54,159 nt of DNA from Priapulus caudatus (lineage: Eukaryota; Priapulida; Priapulimorpha; Priapulimorphida; Priapulidae): contig NW_014577608.1 of NCBI RefSeq assembly GCF_000485595.1, positions 15,904 through 70,062 of the forward strand, read 5' to 3'. Below are positions 42,759 to 54,159 of the stretch, piece by piece. Each line of letters begins with the position of its first letter. The stretch's first letter is position 1. The notes beneath the pieces are model-generated. The model saw only the letters and a list, made by a program, of their open reading frames with translations. It did no database searches and was not told the DNA's origin. The translations under genes and the position numbers were made by a program.

Positions 42759-44350
42759 TAGACAGCTATAAACGATAAGCGATAATATAACGATTACCGT
42801 GCCCGCTCTTTTAACCCCTGTTTAGTCTACTGTTAAGCTAGGTTTGTGATAGATTTCAAACATTTAAATAACACTATAAATAAATAAGAACGAGCGAAGA
42901 GGAGAAGCGCGAGAAAGAGATCGTGAAAGAGACAGACAGAGATGCCGAGAGCGAGAGAGAGCGCGCGAGATAGAGCGCGAGAGAGAGACTGCAAGAAAGA
43001 AGCAGAAAGAATCTGCGGATTCGCGGGAATGAGAAAGAAAAGAAGAGAATCTGCATCACTGCACTTCTCTCCATCACATGCACGCACGCACGCACGCACG
43101 CACCTTGTACTCATTAGAGAAGCTCTCGTCGGCTGGCAGACTCTTCGCCTGTGTCGGAATGCCGGAATAGTGGCAGACGAACTCGTACGTCTGCCGTTTC
43201 TCTAGCAGCTCCTGCTTACGGAACTTCTGCTCGTCGTCGTGTTGCGGTAGACTGCTGTCAAACTCTTTGAAGACGTAGTGTTGGTAGGCGCGAATCCAGC
43301 GGTGGATCGGGAAGTAGAACGACCGCTTGGTGGCGACGTGTTGCACCATGACGTAATCGACGTACCTATGCAGCGCGCGAGTGACGTCACCATGATTGTC
43401 GCGAAAGCAACGATCCTAGGGTTGTTTCAGGGGTGGGGGGTGACATGATGAAGGGACACACACGCGCGCACACGCACACGCACGCACGCGCACACACGCA
43501 CGCACGCACACACACACACACGTATATATAATACATGATGTTTTAATATCGTAACCTACCAGTTGTCCCAGATTCCCTTCTCGTCTCGCCATAGCTCTAT
43601 TTTCGCGATATCCTTAAATCCCGCCAGCTTCGGACAAGGAAATACGTCCATGTTTCCTCGTTCAAGGTCATCCCTGGAAACGAAGCATAAAAAACATAAC
43701 ATTTTACTTTTGCACAAAGACCATTGACGAGCGGCCTGAAGTTACGATAGAACCAGTAGGAAGATATTGCGTGTATATATATCAGGAGTAGATAATAGGG
43801 ATAGATAGGGGTAGATAATAGGAGTAGATAATAGGGGGTCCCTATTATCTACTCCTGATATAACAGATATATATGTAACTAGACGAAACTACACAAAAAG
43901 CCAATAATGATAATACTTGCACCGAAAATAGAAATCGAATTACACCCAAAACGTTGCACACATAGTTTTACCGAGAATCACGCGAGAAAAGGTTCATAAA
44001 ACCCCCTTATAAAAGCCCCACAAAAAAACAGACTTAACTTGTGTAAAAAAAATATATAAAGTGCATGCAAACACAACACCACGTGAAATGTTTAAAAGAA
44101 ATATAAGTGTTGCAAAGACAGTATAGGCCTACCTGAACGGGACATCGAGGGTGATATCTGCGGACTGCCTGCCATCGCTGTCGTACAGCCGTACATAGAC
44201 ATTAGCGTCGGTGCCAGCTCCCCGCTTGTCGCCCGTGCGTACGTAGATGTGATGTTCGCTGCTACTCAGCAGGTACGGTCGGTAGACGTGCAGGGCTGCC
44301 TGACTCACGTAGCTCACGACCTGACCCATGTAGCTAATGAGGAGACCCAT
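42018..44350 (-). CDS. Lipoxygenase, exons 1-5: N-terminus, PLAT domain and start of catalytic domain
   Basis: Exons on -: 44133-44350, 43560-43673, 43104-43365, 42528-42656, 42018-42115; all AG/GT, phases matching. The start ATG at 44350 gives MGLLISYMGQVVS, a 33-residue lead, then the PLAT/LH2 domain (HIYVRTGDKRGAGTDANVYV, IELWRDEKGIWDNW, YVDYVMVQ). Then come YFPIHRWIRAY, LPQHDDEQKFRKQELLEKR, GIPTQAKSLP, and the catalytic start LVKDWESLEDIKNMFKFKHFPLPE and NDWQTDEHFGRQRLTGLNAVAI. Known family role: non-heme iron dioxygenase adding O2 to polyunsaturated fatty acids such as arachidonate; PLAT binds membrane with calcium. Exon 5 ends in PD plus AA and fits exon 6 at 24685. Joined exons 1-8 give 382 residues of an expected 660-700. 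Positional specificity (5/8/12/15) cannot be told here. Confidence 0.93.
42724..42770. repeat. GA microsatellite in lipoxygenase intron 3-4
   Basis: GAGAGAGATAGAGAGAGA-type run preceded by ATATATATTACATATATATA, between exons 4 and 3. Noisy versions on the other strand lie near 26428-26480 and 52155-52210. Confidence 0.85.
43440..43525. repeat. CACG/CA microsatellite in lipoxygenase intron 2
   Basis: Mixed CACG and CA repeats. In both indel-rich copies about 600 bp of extra sequence sits next to this run (24791-25490 and 50580-51205), so the clean contig may have collapsed here. Confidence 0.85.
43790..43862. repeat. GGAGTAGATAATAGG direct and inverted repeats
   Basis: In lipoxygenase intron 1, ATCAGGAGTAGATAATAGGG is followed by two shorter direct copies and then its inverse CCTATTATCTACTCCTGAT, forming a stem of about 19 bp. 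The indel-rich copy at about 50230-50297 keeps it. Confidence 0.8.
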
Positions 44351-44463
44351 CCTCCACACGCTGCTGCTGCTGCTCGTACGTCAAGCCTTCCTTATATATC
44401 GGACGTCCGCTGGTATAGCGTGTCTTCCTGTGGTGCTGCTTGTCAGGTGCAACTATAAGATGA
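44351..44463 (-). promoter_or_regulatory. Lipoxygenase 5' flank, possible 5'UTR
   Basis: The stretch directly upstream of the start codon on - has a CAGCAGCAGCAGC run (44358-44375) and TATATATAAGGAAGG (reverse complement around 44388-44400). A TATATAA-like word about 45 bp upstream of the ATG could be a core promoter element, but there is no transcript evidence. Clean sequence ends near 44463. Confidence 0.35.
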
Positions 44464-45640
44464 ACAGGTGTGAGGGTGAGCGGGGGCTCTCTCCTTCCTC
44501 TCTCGCTAACTCGTCGTGGCCTCCCTCTCGTCATCTCTCTCTCCTCCTCTCTTAATCTCTTGTCCTGCTCCGTCTCGTCTCCTCTCTCTCCCGAAATCGT
44601 CTCTCCTCTGCTTCATTCTCTCTTTCTCTCTCGCCTTTCTCTCGCCATTCTCGCCCATTGTAGTATTTCGTATGTGGTTCGTCGGCCTACCGAGCGTGTT
44701 TGTGACTTTCAGTTTATTCTGTGGACAGTATCAGCGTGTCTCAGAACTGAGTTCCATGGTAATCATGGCGAATTGATTCGTCACGAGAGACCTTAGAGTT
44801 GACGTTGTTGCGTCACAATGCTTATTGTCCGACGTAAAGCAATACAGCTCATTGTGTCGGACCACGTGATTCTAGGGTGCGCATGTTGATGCTACTAACT
44901 CGGTGTTAGTAAGTGTCGTCTGACACGCAGAGCGGTCATGCTCCGGTGATTAGCAATGCTGGCGAATGTAATCGAAATCCTGTCTGTAATGTACAGCCGT
45001 AACCAGTTTCGGGCGCGACATTGCCTGCCCTAGCCTCAGCCCCCGTGGCAAACTTGAATGGTATCGTCAGACAAGATGGCAGACACTCTGTCTATTCGGC
45101 TTTCAGGCAAGGAGCCCAGGGTAATCTGTGACCGGCCACAACACCACATACTACCTACGTACAAAAGCTCACGCTACGGCTCCACACGGCACAAGAACCG
45201 TACCACCCCACATGACGTAGCCCCGCGCAACGAGTACACGACGCACAGTACGTACACACGCACATACGTGACGAACGCGGAAGCGCACGTACACTACGCA
45301 CCAATACGCTCACTACGCAACAACCGTAACACACGGCACATACGTACAGATTCCACGCCACAACGTTACACACACAGCAACCCCTGACGACCGCCGCGCC
45401 CTACGCGAGCCACACACAGCTACGCGCGCACACAGCTGAGGTTATACAGGCATATGCTTGGCACAGCCGGTGGCGGGGGTACCTAGCTGTGTACGCATCG
45501 CACCTGGTGACTCTCCAATCCTTACGGCCATGCTATACACATCCTCAGATGATGCTGAAGACCGAGCTGCCCATCGTCCGATGTAGCCGGAGCGAACTGT
45601 GATCGACGTAACTTATTAAATAGGTGAGTGTAACAGCGGC
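44464..45640. repeat. Right arm of the imperfect palindrome (indel-rich copy of 38461-39440)
   Basis: CT-rich at the start (counterpart of the GA tract at 39290) and then a reverse-complement match to 38461-39240, with frequent one-base indels. ORFs are not shared between the arms. No gene. Confidence 0.75.
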
Positions 45641-45885
45641 TGGTGTTGTGTTTGTGTGTGTGTGTGCTGTGTGAATGTGTGTGTGCTGTGTGTGGTGTGG
45701 TGGTGTGTGTGTGTCGTGTGTGTGTGCGTGCGCGCTGTGAGCGTGTGCGTGCCGCGTGCGCGATGCGCGCGTGCGTGGCGCGTGTCGTGGGTGCGTGCCG
45801 TCGCCGGCGTGCGGCTGCGATGGGTGGTGTGGTGTGTGTGGGTGTGTACTGTAGTGGTGTGTGACGGAGGTGAGCGGGCGGGCAT
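45641..45885. repeat. GT/GTGCG microsatellite
   Basis: Impure GT and CGTG low complexity, reverse counterpart of 38235-38415. Cys/Val and Thr/His ORFs are period artefacts. Confidence 0.9.
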
Positions 45886-46855
45886 GTGAACGTGTGCTAT
45901 ACGGTACTTTAACTATTACTGAGTATCTCATTCGTGTAATATCGAGAGGTCTTTGCCTAGGATGTGGCCAGTTGTCACATAGAAATGTAATAGTTGATCA
46001 CGTTTCATACTCGTATCCTGTGAGCGCGCAGTCCACGCGGTAAACACGCCTAGGCAACGTGTCTAGCTGTGATGTTAAGCGGTTCACGTTACATTACACA
46101 TGGCCTTAATGCACATGTATAAATAGCGCGGTCACATCTACACGGTACATCACAGGTATAAATAACGTCACCATGTACACGTAACATCACATTGTAAAAT
46201 ACGTCCACATATACACGTCACATCCCCACGGTACAACTACGTCACATGTAGCGCCGTACATCACTAGTATATTAATACGGAGGATCACCATCTTAGAGAG
46301 GTAGCATCACAGGATAGTAAATACGTCACATCTACATGTACATAGTCTGAGGTAAACAACGTCACATAGTACACTGTATCATTATCGCCGGCTAAGTGTA
46401 AGTCACATGTACAGTCCATCATAGGTATCGCTGTAGAGTCTATATGTACTACAGCTCAGCCATCAATAGGTAAGTGTAAGTCATCTGTACCATGTACATC
46501 ATAGGCATAAGTAGTATAGTCATATGTACAAAGTGACATTATAATGTGTAAAGTGTACGTAGGGCGTGACCACGCGTCACATTATGCACGCGCAGGCCAG
46601 CAATACACACCTCAGTCATTGCACACGCCGCGATTGTTGCAGGCACCGCTACATATTTAATGTGTGTTTAGCAGAGCGCAGAGCGATAATTATTTATGTT
46701 GCTCCATGGCAGCATGCTCCCTGATTGACGATGAAGGCAGGCAGCCTGACGCCAGTATATTAGTCGAACCCATGGAGCGTGAGCTTCAGCTGTTGCATCC
46801 TCGGTCGCGTAGGTTCGACATGAGGGATCGGCAGAATGCTGAGCGCGGCAGATGA
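45886..46855. repeat. TACGTCACATGTAC tandem repeat, inverted copy of 37640-38060
   Basis: From about 46080 to 46560 the words TACATCACAGGTATAAATA and ACGTCACATGTACA repeat every 25-30 bp with indels. The flanks 45886-46080 and 46570-46855 are unrecognised. No gene. Confidence 0.75.
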
Positions 46856-47830
46856 TGTAAGGGTGTGCGGGGCATGCTGCATGGGATGCATCGCGGGGTA
46901 TGCTGCGGGGATGGCTGCATGATGGGATGCCTTGCGGGGAGTGCAGGACATGCTTGCGCGGGGATGCTGTAGGGAGAGTCGAGTGCCGCGGGGAGTATGC
47001 AGAATGCTAGCGTGGATGCGGGCAGGGAGATGCGCGCGATGCTGCAGGATGGGCTGCTGGGGATGCTGGCGGGTGATGGTCAGGTATGCCTGCGGGGATG
47101 CTGTCGGGAAGCTCCTGCAGGGGAGATGCTGCCATGGGATGCGGGGCGCGGGATTGCCAAGGGAGCTGCAAGGATGGCGTACAGGAAGTGCCGCGGGGAT
47201 GCAGACGATCTGGCTGGGGATGCGGGCAGGCGATGCCTGCAGGAGCTGCCTGTGGGCTGCTGCGCGTGGCACTGCTGTGGGATGCTAGAGCGGTGGATGC
47301 TGCCGGGATGCCTGTGCGGGGGATGCAGGGCGATGCGGGCTAGGGATGCTGCAGCGGGAACTGGTGGATATGCTGGCAGGGACGCGCTGCCAGGGATGCC
47401 CGCGGGATGCCAGGGATGCGGCCAGATGGATGAGCTGCGGGGATGCTTGAAGCGGGGATGCGGGCCAGCGGAGAATGCGCGGCTGCTTGAGTCGGGGCAT
47501 GCGGCAGGATCTGCGGTGGATGCTGTGAGGATCCTGTGAGGGATGCTGGCAGGGATGCTGTGGGGGATGCACGGTATGCTGCGGGGATGGCAGGGATGCG
47601 GGGCAGGGATGCTGCGGGGATGCTGCAGGATGCTGTGGGATGCTAGGTATGGCGCGGGGATGCTGCGGGATGCTGCATGGCGAATGCTGCGGGGATGCCA
47701 GGGATGCGGGAGAAGGATGTCTTGCGGGGATGCTCGTGGACTGCAGTGATGGCGGGCAGGGATCGCTGCGGGGATGCGGGATGCGGGCAGGGATGCTCGC
47801 GCTGGGATCGCGGATAAAGAGAAGATGTTG
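46856..47830. repeat. GGGATGCTGCGG satellite, inverted copy of 36645-37430
   Basis: GCGGGGATGCTGCAGGGATG-type units across nearly 1 kb, strongly indel-noisy. A 180-codon ORF (46997-47539) and its neighbours are Gly/Cys/Met/Ala repeats imposed by the unit and are not called. Confidence 0.92.
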
Positions 47831-49080
47831 CGATGCTTGAGGTTTGTTAGGGAATGTGAAGCCGGTAGGGGAGATGCTAAAGTATTATAGACTCACAGGA
47901 GGACTGAGAGAGAGGTAGGAAGCGTAAAGGAGGAGCTTTGCTGAGAAGAGAGGCGGCTGGTTTGAGGAAAGGGTTGAGCGGACATCAAACGACACACGCT
48001 CTTAGTAGGAAGGAGGAGGGAAAGGAGCGAGAGAGGAAGAGAAATTCAAGGCACACTGCAGCACAAAGCGGATAAGTGTTTTGTTAGTAGGAGAGCGCTT
48101 TGGTACGGATTGCACCGCTATTCGGTGAGTATCGCAACAGTATACCGCAGAGGCGGAGTGCGCGCGAAGGGAATGGATTAGGATAAAATGAATAAAATAA
48201 TAAGAACTAAGCACATCTTTCATCCGGTCAGGAATCGGCATCCGTGTGTATACCGCTATTATGTTGACAAGCATAAGAGCAGGATTAAATCAGTCATTTT
48301 GACAATAACAGGCAATAATGTCAGAGCTCGATCGATCACCTCTACAAACTTGATTAGGCCCACTAAGTCTATCTCACTCACTTCCCGAATAGTATCACTT
48401 TTCAGAGCCGAGTCCAACACAAGGTGTTACGGATTGCGCCAGTCGGCGTCTAACGAGTCTGGCTAGCATAATATCTGATGCCTGGAAGAAATCCAGCTTC
48501 TGAGATTCGAAATCTTCCATACCGTGATATGGTGCGCCTGTTATACGCAAACCGCTTAATTTCCAAGATCCCCGTCATTGCATCCCCATGCCGAAGCGAT
48601 GCGATACCAAATTCGGCTCCGTCTATGGCTGGAAAGAAAATAGCGATATTAGAATAATTATAGAAAATGGTTTCATCTCCAGTCGAAACTTGGCCGTTTG
48701 GATTGATGTTCACCAGAGATTATCGATTACCCATACGATCCCATCGTATGAGAAAAAAGAACCGAAGAAGAGATACTGAACGGAAACATCTCGTAGCACC
48801 ACATCCTGAGGTAAATATTCGTCTGTGTTAATGTTCGTGGATCAGCGTGTATACCTGCTTGTAATACGACCTTGAATCTCGCACACTATAAGTAAAAAAT
48901 ATCTAAGGTGTCCTCTTGTGGAGCCCTACTCGAACCGACTACCCTATCGTGGCGTGCGTCGATCATCATGCACGCTGAACAGTATGCGGGTCACGAAGAT
49001 CCACACGCGCGCCGCGACCGCCCCGCAGAACAGCTACGAACGCACGCCCATCATATAAAGCGAATTGATACATTCTGTAT
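47831..49080. repeat. Indel-rich inverted copy of 31000-32030
   Basis: Stretches such as ACACTTATCC / GGATAAGTGT, TAGAAAATGGTTT and CCCATCGTATGAGAAAAAA are shared in opposite orientation with 31030-31850. This version has roughly one extra or changed base every 8-12 positions. Confidence 0.8.
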
Positions 49081-49550
49081 AATATCTTCAATAATATATA
49101 TAATTAATAATATAGTAGTATATATATACCTTATCAACCTGACTAAGGCCAAGAGAAAAGTAATTGAGTATCAGGTAAGCAAACTTAATACTTCCGTCAC
49201 AGACGCAACTATTTTAAGAACGGTCAACCAAAGTTTATATTTTCGTTATTAAAACAAAAGACCACCGAGCTAGATCAAGTGCGTACACCTTCTACGCAGA
49301 GTAGCGTGCGTCGGCGGAATGCGTGGCGTGCCGGGTCGCGTGCGTGCATGTGCATTCGTCGACATAATATCGTCTATTAACCTCGTGATATTGAAACTCC
49401 CGTCCCATCTATTAGTTCGCGCCATTCCTTTACCATCCCCTCACTCTGCTCCCTTTACACCCGACCTACCCGCCCCACCCCTCTGGCTAAATCCGCCCTC
49501 CCCCACGCACCCCTCCCCCCCCCCGGCTCACCCTTCCACACACGGCTGTT
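49081..49550. other. Unrecognised joining sequence; no gene
   Basis: AT-rich at 49081-49250, then a C-rich tract (49430-49535). It joins the inverted 31-kb copy to the lipoxygenase copy. No clean counterpart identified. Confidence 0.4.
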
Positions 49551-51241
49551 CATCTTATAGTTGCACGCTGACAGAGGCAGCACCACCAGGATAAGTACCA
49601 CGTCTATATCCCAGCGGACACGTCCGACTATATATAGGGAAGCGCTTGGACGTAACGAGGCAGCAGCAGCAGCGTGTTGGAGGATGGGTCTCCCTCATTA
49701 GCTAGTAGCATGGGTGCAGGTCGTGCAGCTACGTGAGTCAGGGCACGCCCCTGCACGTCTACCGACCGTAGCCTGCTGAGTAGGCCAGCGAACATCACAT
49801 CTACCGTGCGCAAGCGGGCGACAAGCGGGGAGCTGTGGCACCGCGCTAATGTCTATCTAACCGGCTGTACGACAGCGACTGGCAGGCAGTCGGCGCGCAG
49901 AATATCACCCAGATGTTCCGTTCAGGTCGGCCTAGCTAGTCTTGGCAACACTTATCTTGTCTTTTAAAACATTTCACGTGGTGTTGTGTTTGCATGCCAG
50001 CTTATATATTTTTTTTTTACACGAAGTTAATGTCTGTTTTTTTTGTGGGGGCTTTTATAGAGGGTTTTATGAAGCTTTCTCGCCGTAGATTCCTCGTAAA
50101 ACTGATGTGTGCAACGTATTTGCGGTGTTAATTCGCCCTTCTATTTTCGGTGCAACGTATTATCATATTGGCTTTTGCTGTTAGTTTGTCTAAGTTACCT
50201 ATATATTCCTTATATCCAGGGAAGTCAATAAGGAGGGACCCCCTATTATCTAGCTCCTATTACTACCCCTTATCTATCCTATTATCTACTCCTGATCTTA
50301 TTATCCACGCCAATATTGCTACCTCCCCTGTTCTATCCGTTAACTCAGGCCCCGCTGCGTCAATGGTCCTTTGTGGCAAAAGTACCACTGTTAGTTTTTA
50401 TGTTTCGTTTCCCAGGGCTGACCTTGCCACGCGTGAAACACATGGACGTGATTTCCTTGTCGCGTAAGCTGGCGGGACTTAAAAGGCTATCGCGATAAAT
50501 AGAGCTATGGCGAGACGAGAGAAGGGGAATCTGGGAAACTGGTCGTGTACGGATATTAAAACATCCATGTCATTATATATAACTTAGCAGGAACGATACC
50601 TAGAACCCCAATGTTGTCTTAAATATACCACTCCATGTAATAGTGACACCGATAAAGTTAAATCTTTCATTGTAAACTGAAAAGAAACACTGCTGCACTG
50701 GTAACAACAGAGACACTGGCACTAGCTATCTGGCCACTGACTACTGTGTCAGTCGCCGTGTACGTCTACAGCAGAGTGAGCAGGGGGAATCTGCAGAAGG
50801 GGGGGGGGGGATCTGAGACTAGCACCATCTATTGAGAATATGATTTTGTTTGAAGGGCCAGAACTATCTCCGCAGACTGTGGGGATTCTGAATACTGCTC
50901 ATACACCGGGCGGCGTCAAGAGCGCAGGCCAGTTGTGAAATTCGCCGACGTATGTATTGTGGATCGCTGGTACGCAACTGCCATCTATTGACGAATAGCA
51001 TTTTTCGAAATTTTGACGCTTACATATCTTAACCTTAAACTTTTTAAATTTTTTCTCCCAGGCCCAGAACCATCTCCCAGACGGTGGTGATCTGAATATA
51101 TCTTCCAGTTTAGCGCATTGCGGAGTGACAAATCAAGGGCGCAAGAGCGAATGGACAAACAAACACATCCACACACACACCCAAGCAATAGCCCAAATTA
51201 TAGTATAGAATATTACGTGTGTGTGTGCTGGTGTGGGTGTG

Positions 51242-51278
<37 letters not shown>

Positions 51279-51296
51279 GTGTGTGTGTGTGTGCTG

Positions 51297-51328
<32 letters not shown>

Positions 51329-53200
51329 TTGCGGCGTGGCGTGCGTGCGTGCGTGCTGCGTGCGTGTGGCGGTCGTGTGTTGTGTCCCTTACCTCATGTC
51401 ACCCACCACCCCTGGAAACGACCCTGAGGATCATTGCTTTCCGGCCGACAATCATGTGACGTCACTCCGCGGCGCCGCATAGGTATCGATCCGCATGTCA
51501 CTCATCGTGCAACACGTCGCCACCAAGCGTCGTTCTACTTCCCGATCCACCGCTTGATTCGCGCTACTCAAGCACTACGTCTTCAAAGAGTTTGACCAGC
51601 AGTCGCTCCGCAACACGCACGCACAGGCAAGAAGTTTCGTAAGCAGGAGCCTGCTAGAGAAACTGGCAAAGTACGTCACGAGTTCGTCTGCCACTATTCC
51701 GGCCTTCCGACACACCTTGGGGCGAAGAGTCTTGCCAGCCGACGAGCGAGCTTCTCTAATGAGTACAAGTCCGTGCGCTGCGTGCGTGCGTGCCATTGTG
51801 ATGAGAGAATGCAGTGATGCATGATTCCTCTTCTTTTCTTTTCATTCCCCCCCGCGAGCGGAATCCGCCCAGATTCTTTCGCTGTCTTTCTTGGGCAGTC
51901 TCGTGCGCTCGCGCTCTATCTCGGCGCGCTCGTCCTCTCGCTCTCGCGGCATCGTCTGTCTGTCTCTTTTCACGCATCTCTTTCTCGCGCTTCTCCTCTT
52001 TGGCTCCGTCTCTTATTCATTTATAGTGTTATTTTAAGATGTTTGGAAATCTATCACACAACCTAGCTTAACAGTAGACCTAAACCGGGCTTAAAAGAGG
52101 GGCACGTAATCGTTCATATGTCATCGCTTATCGTGCTTATAGCTGTTCTGATCCTCTCTCTCGTCTCTAATTCTCCTCTCTCTCTATCCTAATATGTAAA
52201 TATCAGTATATAATATTAGTATTGTATAGTAGTGGTGTTGGGTTTGTCCGTGTGCAGTGGAACTCGTGGCCCGTAAAAGGAGCAGATGCTGGCCCGAGAG
52301 CGACTCATCCAACGCCGCGACTTGTCAAGACTGGGAATCCCTGGAAGCACATCAAGGAACATGTTCAAAGTTCAAACACTTCCCTCTGCCCCGAGTCAGT
52401 ACGTCACCGAGGTTCACCGCGCATGCGCCCCGCCCTTGCGTGCATGATCGTCGTCAGTGTGACCGTTTATATTGATTTTTCATCTGATATATAGGCATAC
52501 TGTCCATCTTACTGGTGATTTCACAGGAACCGCGGTAGATGACGGACAACGAATGGATATTTGGTAAACTATTACCCCCTATCAGCACTTACCTATCATT
52601 GTTGGGATAGACGTCTCAGCAAAACAATGCTTGGCAACGAAGTGCCTGTCAAATTTTCACAATAATGGCGTCGTACGGCCCGTGCAAAAACAATCAACCA
52701 CTGCACTTGTCTACCGTTAACCTAACTCGCTACCCTACGCTAGTAGCAATAACCAAGTAGTGTTTTCGTTGTCTTTCTCGACGAGAGAGGTCTCTGTGCG
52801 TGTTCGGTCTACCCTGTCTGATTAGCAGTGTTGTCGTGCAGTGCGTGACATGTTGCCAGACGGACGAGCATTTTCGGCAGACAGCCGCTGACAGGGCCTC
52901 ACGCCGGTCGCCATCCTACCGACTCTGCACGGGAAATACCCCCACAAGTACGGTCCCGACGCTCCTATCCCACTTACCGCTGGGCTGGCGCCACGTGTCA
53001 CTGAACTAGCTGTAAAACTCGGGAGGGCGTCTCAGAAACATTGTAGCTCTAAATTCGATAGAGAGCTATTACTATTTACCATCTCGTAGGAAATGTTTCC
53101 CCTATTCCGCACCTAACTTATTGACAGACTAACGCCGATAAACGTACTTGACATATCTACTGACATTCAGCGTTCGCGTAGCTTGCGTGTGAGTGCGTCG
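49551..53200 (+). pseudogene. Indel-rich copy of lipoxygenase exons 1-5 (plus orientation)
   Basis: Exon copies, in order on +: about 49684-49925, 50416-50541, 51483-51769, 52258-52394 and 52842-52947, each recognisable against the clean exons on - at 44350-42018. All are frame-broken by single-base indels (for example ATGGGTCTCCCTCATTAGCT against ATGGGTCTCCTCATTAGCT). The order and intron landmarks are kept, including the hairpin near 50240, the GT run at 51210-51370 and the CT-rich intron at 51830-52010. An error-rich read of the same gene, or an inverted duplicate pseudogene, would look like this; the error style favours the first. Confidence 0.82.
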
Positions 53201-54159
53201 GTTCCTACAGAGAATGTATCCAGATGACCCGGTTAAATAACATCACATCTGCCTCCCCCCCTCTGCTCCCCCGCTCGCCTGCCAGCTTCTTACAGAGAGG
53301 TTGATCCAGTGACACGCTCGGATACCATCACATCTACCCTCCTCCCTTCTCCCCGCTCTACCTGCCAGCTTCCTACAGAGATGTATTCCTGACCGCACGT
53401 CGTCTATCCCATCACATCTGGCCTCCTCCCTCTCATCCCTCCTCCGCTGCAGCTTCTTACAGAGATTATATCGTGACACGGTATAACATCACCTCTGGCC
53501 TCCTCCCCTCTCTCGCCCACGTCCCTGCGCTTCCTTACAGAGATGTAATTACTGACGACGGGGTATACCCCATCACATCGTTCCTCTGCCCCTTCTCCCC
53601 GCTCCCTGCAAGCCCTACAGAGATGTATCACTGACACGGGTGCTCAACCTCGACATCTGCCTCTCCCCTTCTCCCACGCGCTCCCTGCCCAGCTTCTTAC
53701 AGAGATGTTCAGTGACCCGGTATAAACATCAACATTCTACCTCCTCTCCTTCTTCCCACCCCCACCTCCCTGCAGCTTCTTACAGCCAGATGTATCAGTG
53801 ACACGGGTATCTAACACAACCTCTACCTCCTCCCTTTCTCCCCACGCTCCCTGCAGCTTCGTTCACACGAGATGTATCAGTGGACACGGGTATAACATCA
53901 CATCTGCCTCCTCCCTTCTCCCGCATCCTGCAGCTTCTTACAGCAGACTGTATTACTGACTACGGGTAAAACATCACCCTCTGCCTTCCTCCCGTTCTCC
54001 CCGCTCCCATGCAGTTCTACAGAGATGTATCAGTGCACACGGGTATCGCACATCACATCTGCCTCCTCCTTCTCCCCACACTCTTCCTGCAGCTTGCTAC
54101 AGAGATGTCAATTCTGATCACGGGTATAACTCATCACATCTACCTCCTCCTTCTCCACG
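53201..54159 (+). repeat. Indel-rich 74-bp minisatellite array to the window end
   Basis: Follows the exon 5 copy in the same order as the clean gene. Copies of ACAGAGATGTATCAGTGACA, CATCACATCTGCCTCCTCC and CTCCCTGCAGCTTCTT recur about every 74 bp, at least 12 times, and run off the end. This gives a second independent sign that intron 5 holds a long array. Confidence 0.9.

Noticed and set aside
46997-47539. 180-codon Gly/Cys/Met/Ala-rich ORF
   Set aside because: Translation of the GGGATGCTGCGG satellite with random indels. Neighbouring frames give similar ORFs.
49684-53200. A second complete lipoxygenase gene in plus orientation
   Set aside because: Every exon is broken by one-base indels spread evenly over exons and introns, and the order matches the clean gene exactly. 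Treated as an error-rich copy.

Overview
This window is animal (metazoan) nuclear DNA. It has split genes with GT-AG introns, proteins typical of animals, long CA/GT and CACG microsatellites, minisatellites and several small inverted-repeat (MITE-like) elements. A marine invertebrate fits best (inference from the repeat style and an invertebrate-type lipoxygenase); I cannot name the species. There are no bacterial genes, tRNAs, rRNAs or CRISPR arrays that I can support.

Three genes are recognisable. (1) A complete ten-coding-exon katanin p60 (KATNA1-type) AAA ATPase lies on + at 4426-10685 and encodes 514 residues. Its last two exons occur again at 15857-16473 inside a second copy of a block of about 4.6 kb (9854-14461 and 15641-about 20130). 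The copies are separated by a 10-N gap and by a nest of hairpin elements. (2) The C-terminal part of a multi-PDZ protein of LNX (ligand of Numb X) type lies on -, with exons at 20308-23057 and 30205-30832. Its reading frame is continuous across a foreign block (23508-30103) bounded by a 38-bp direct duplication. (3) A PLAT-domain lipoxygenase lies on -, split by the assembly: exons 1-5 at 42018-44350 and exons 6-8 at 23540-24685. Frames join exactly between exon 5 and exon 6. The C-terminal 40-45% of the enzyme is not in the window.

Layout: 1-2680 is degenerate tandem repeat and microsatellite. 2681-10685 is the katanin upstream region and gene. 10686-14461 is the katanin 3' flank. 14472-15640 is nested inverted-repeat elements. 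15641-20130 is the second copy of the katanin 3' end. 20308-23507 is LNX-like. From 23508 to the end the order is not trustworthy. Clean segments (23508-24765, 30104-about 31850, 39440-44463) are interleaved with indel-rich copies of the same loci in both orientations, two 25-N gaps, and one exact 2,231-bp inverted repeat (27872-30102 and 34389-36619). The indel-rich stretches look like uncorrected long-read sequence used to fill gaps (inference), so lipoxygenase copies there should not be counted as genes.

The most interesting biology is a 74-bp minisatellite in lipoxygenase intron 5. In the sense strand each unit carries a pyrimidine tract plus CAG acceptor, and the unit next to exon 6 supplies that exon's actual splice acceptor. 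Katanin and LNX-like converge tail to tail; I see no functional link among the three genes.
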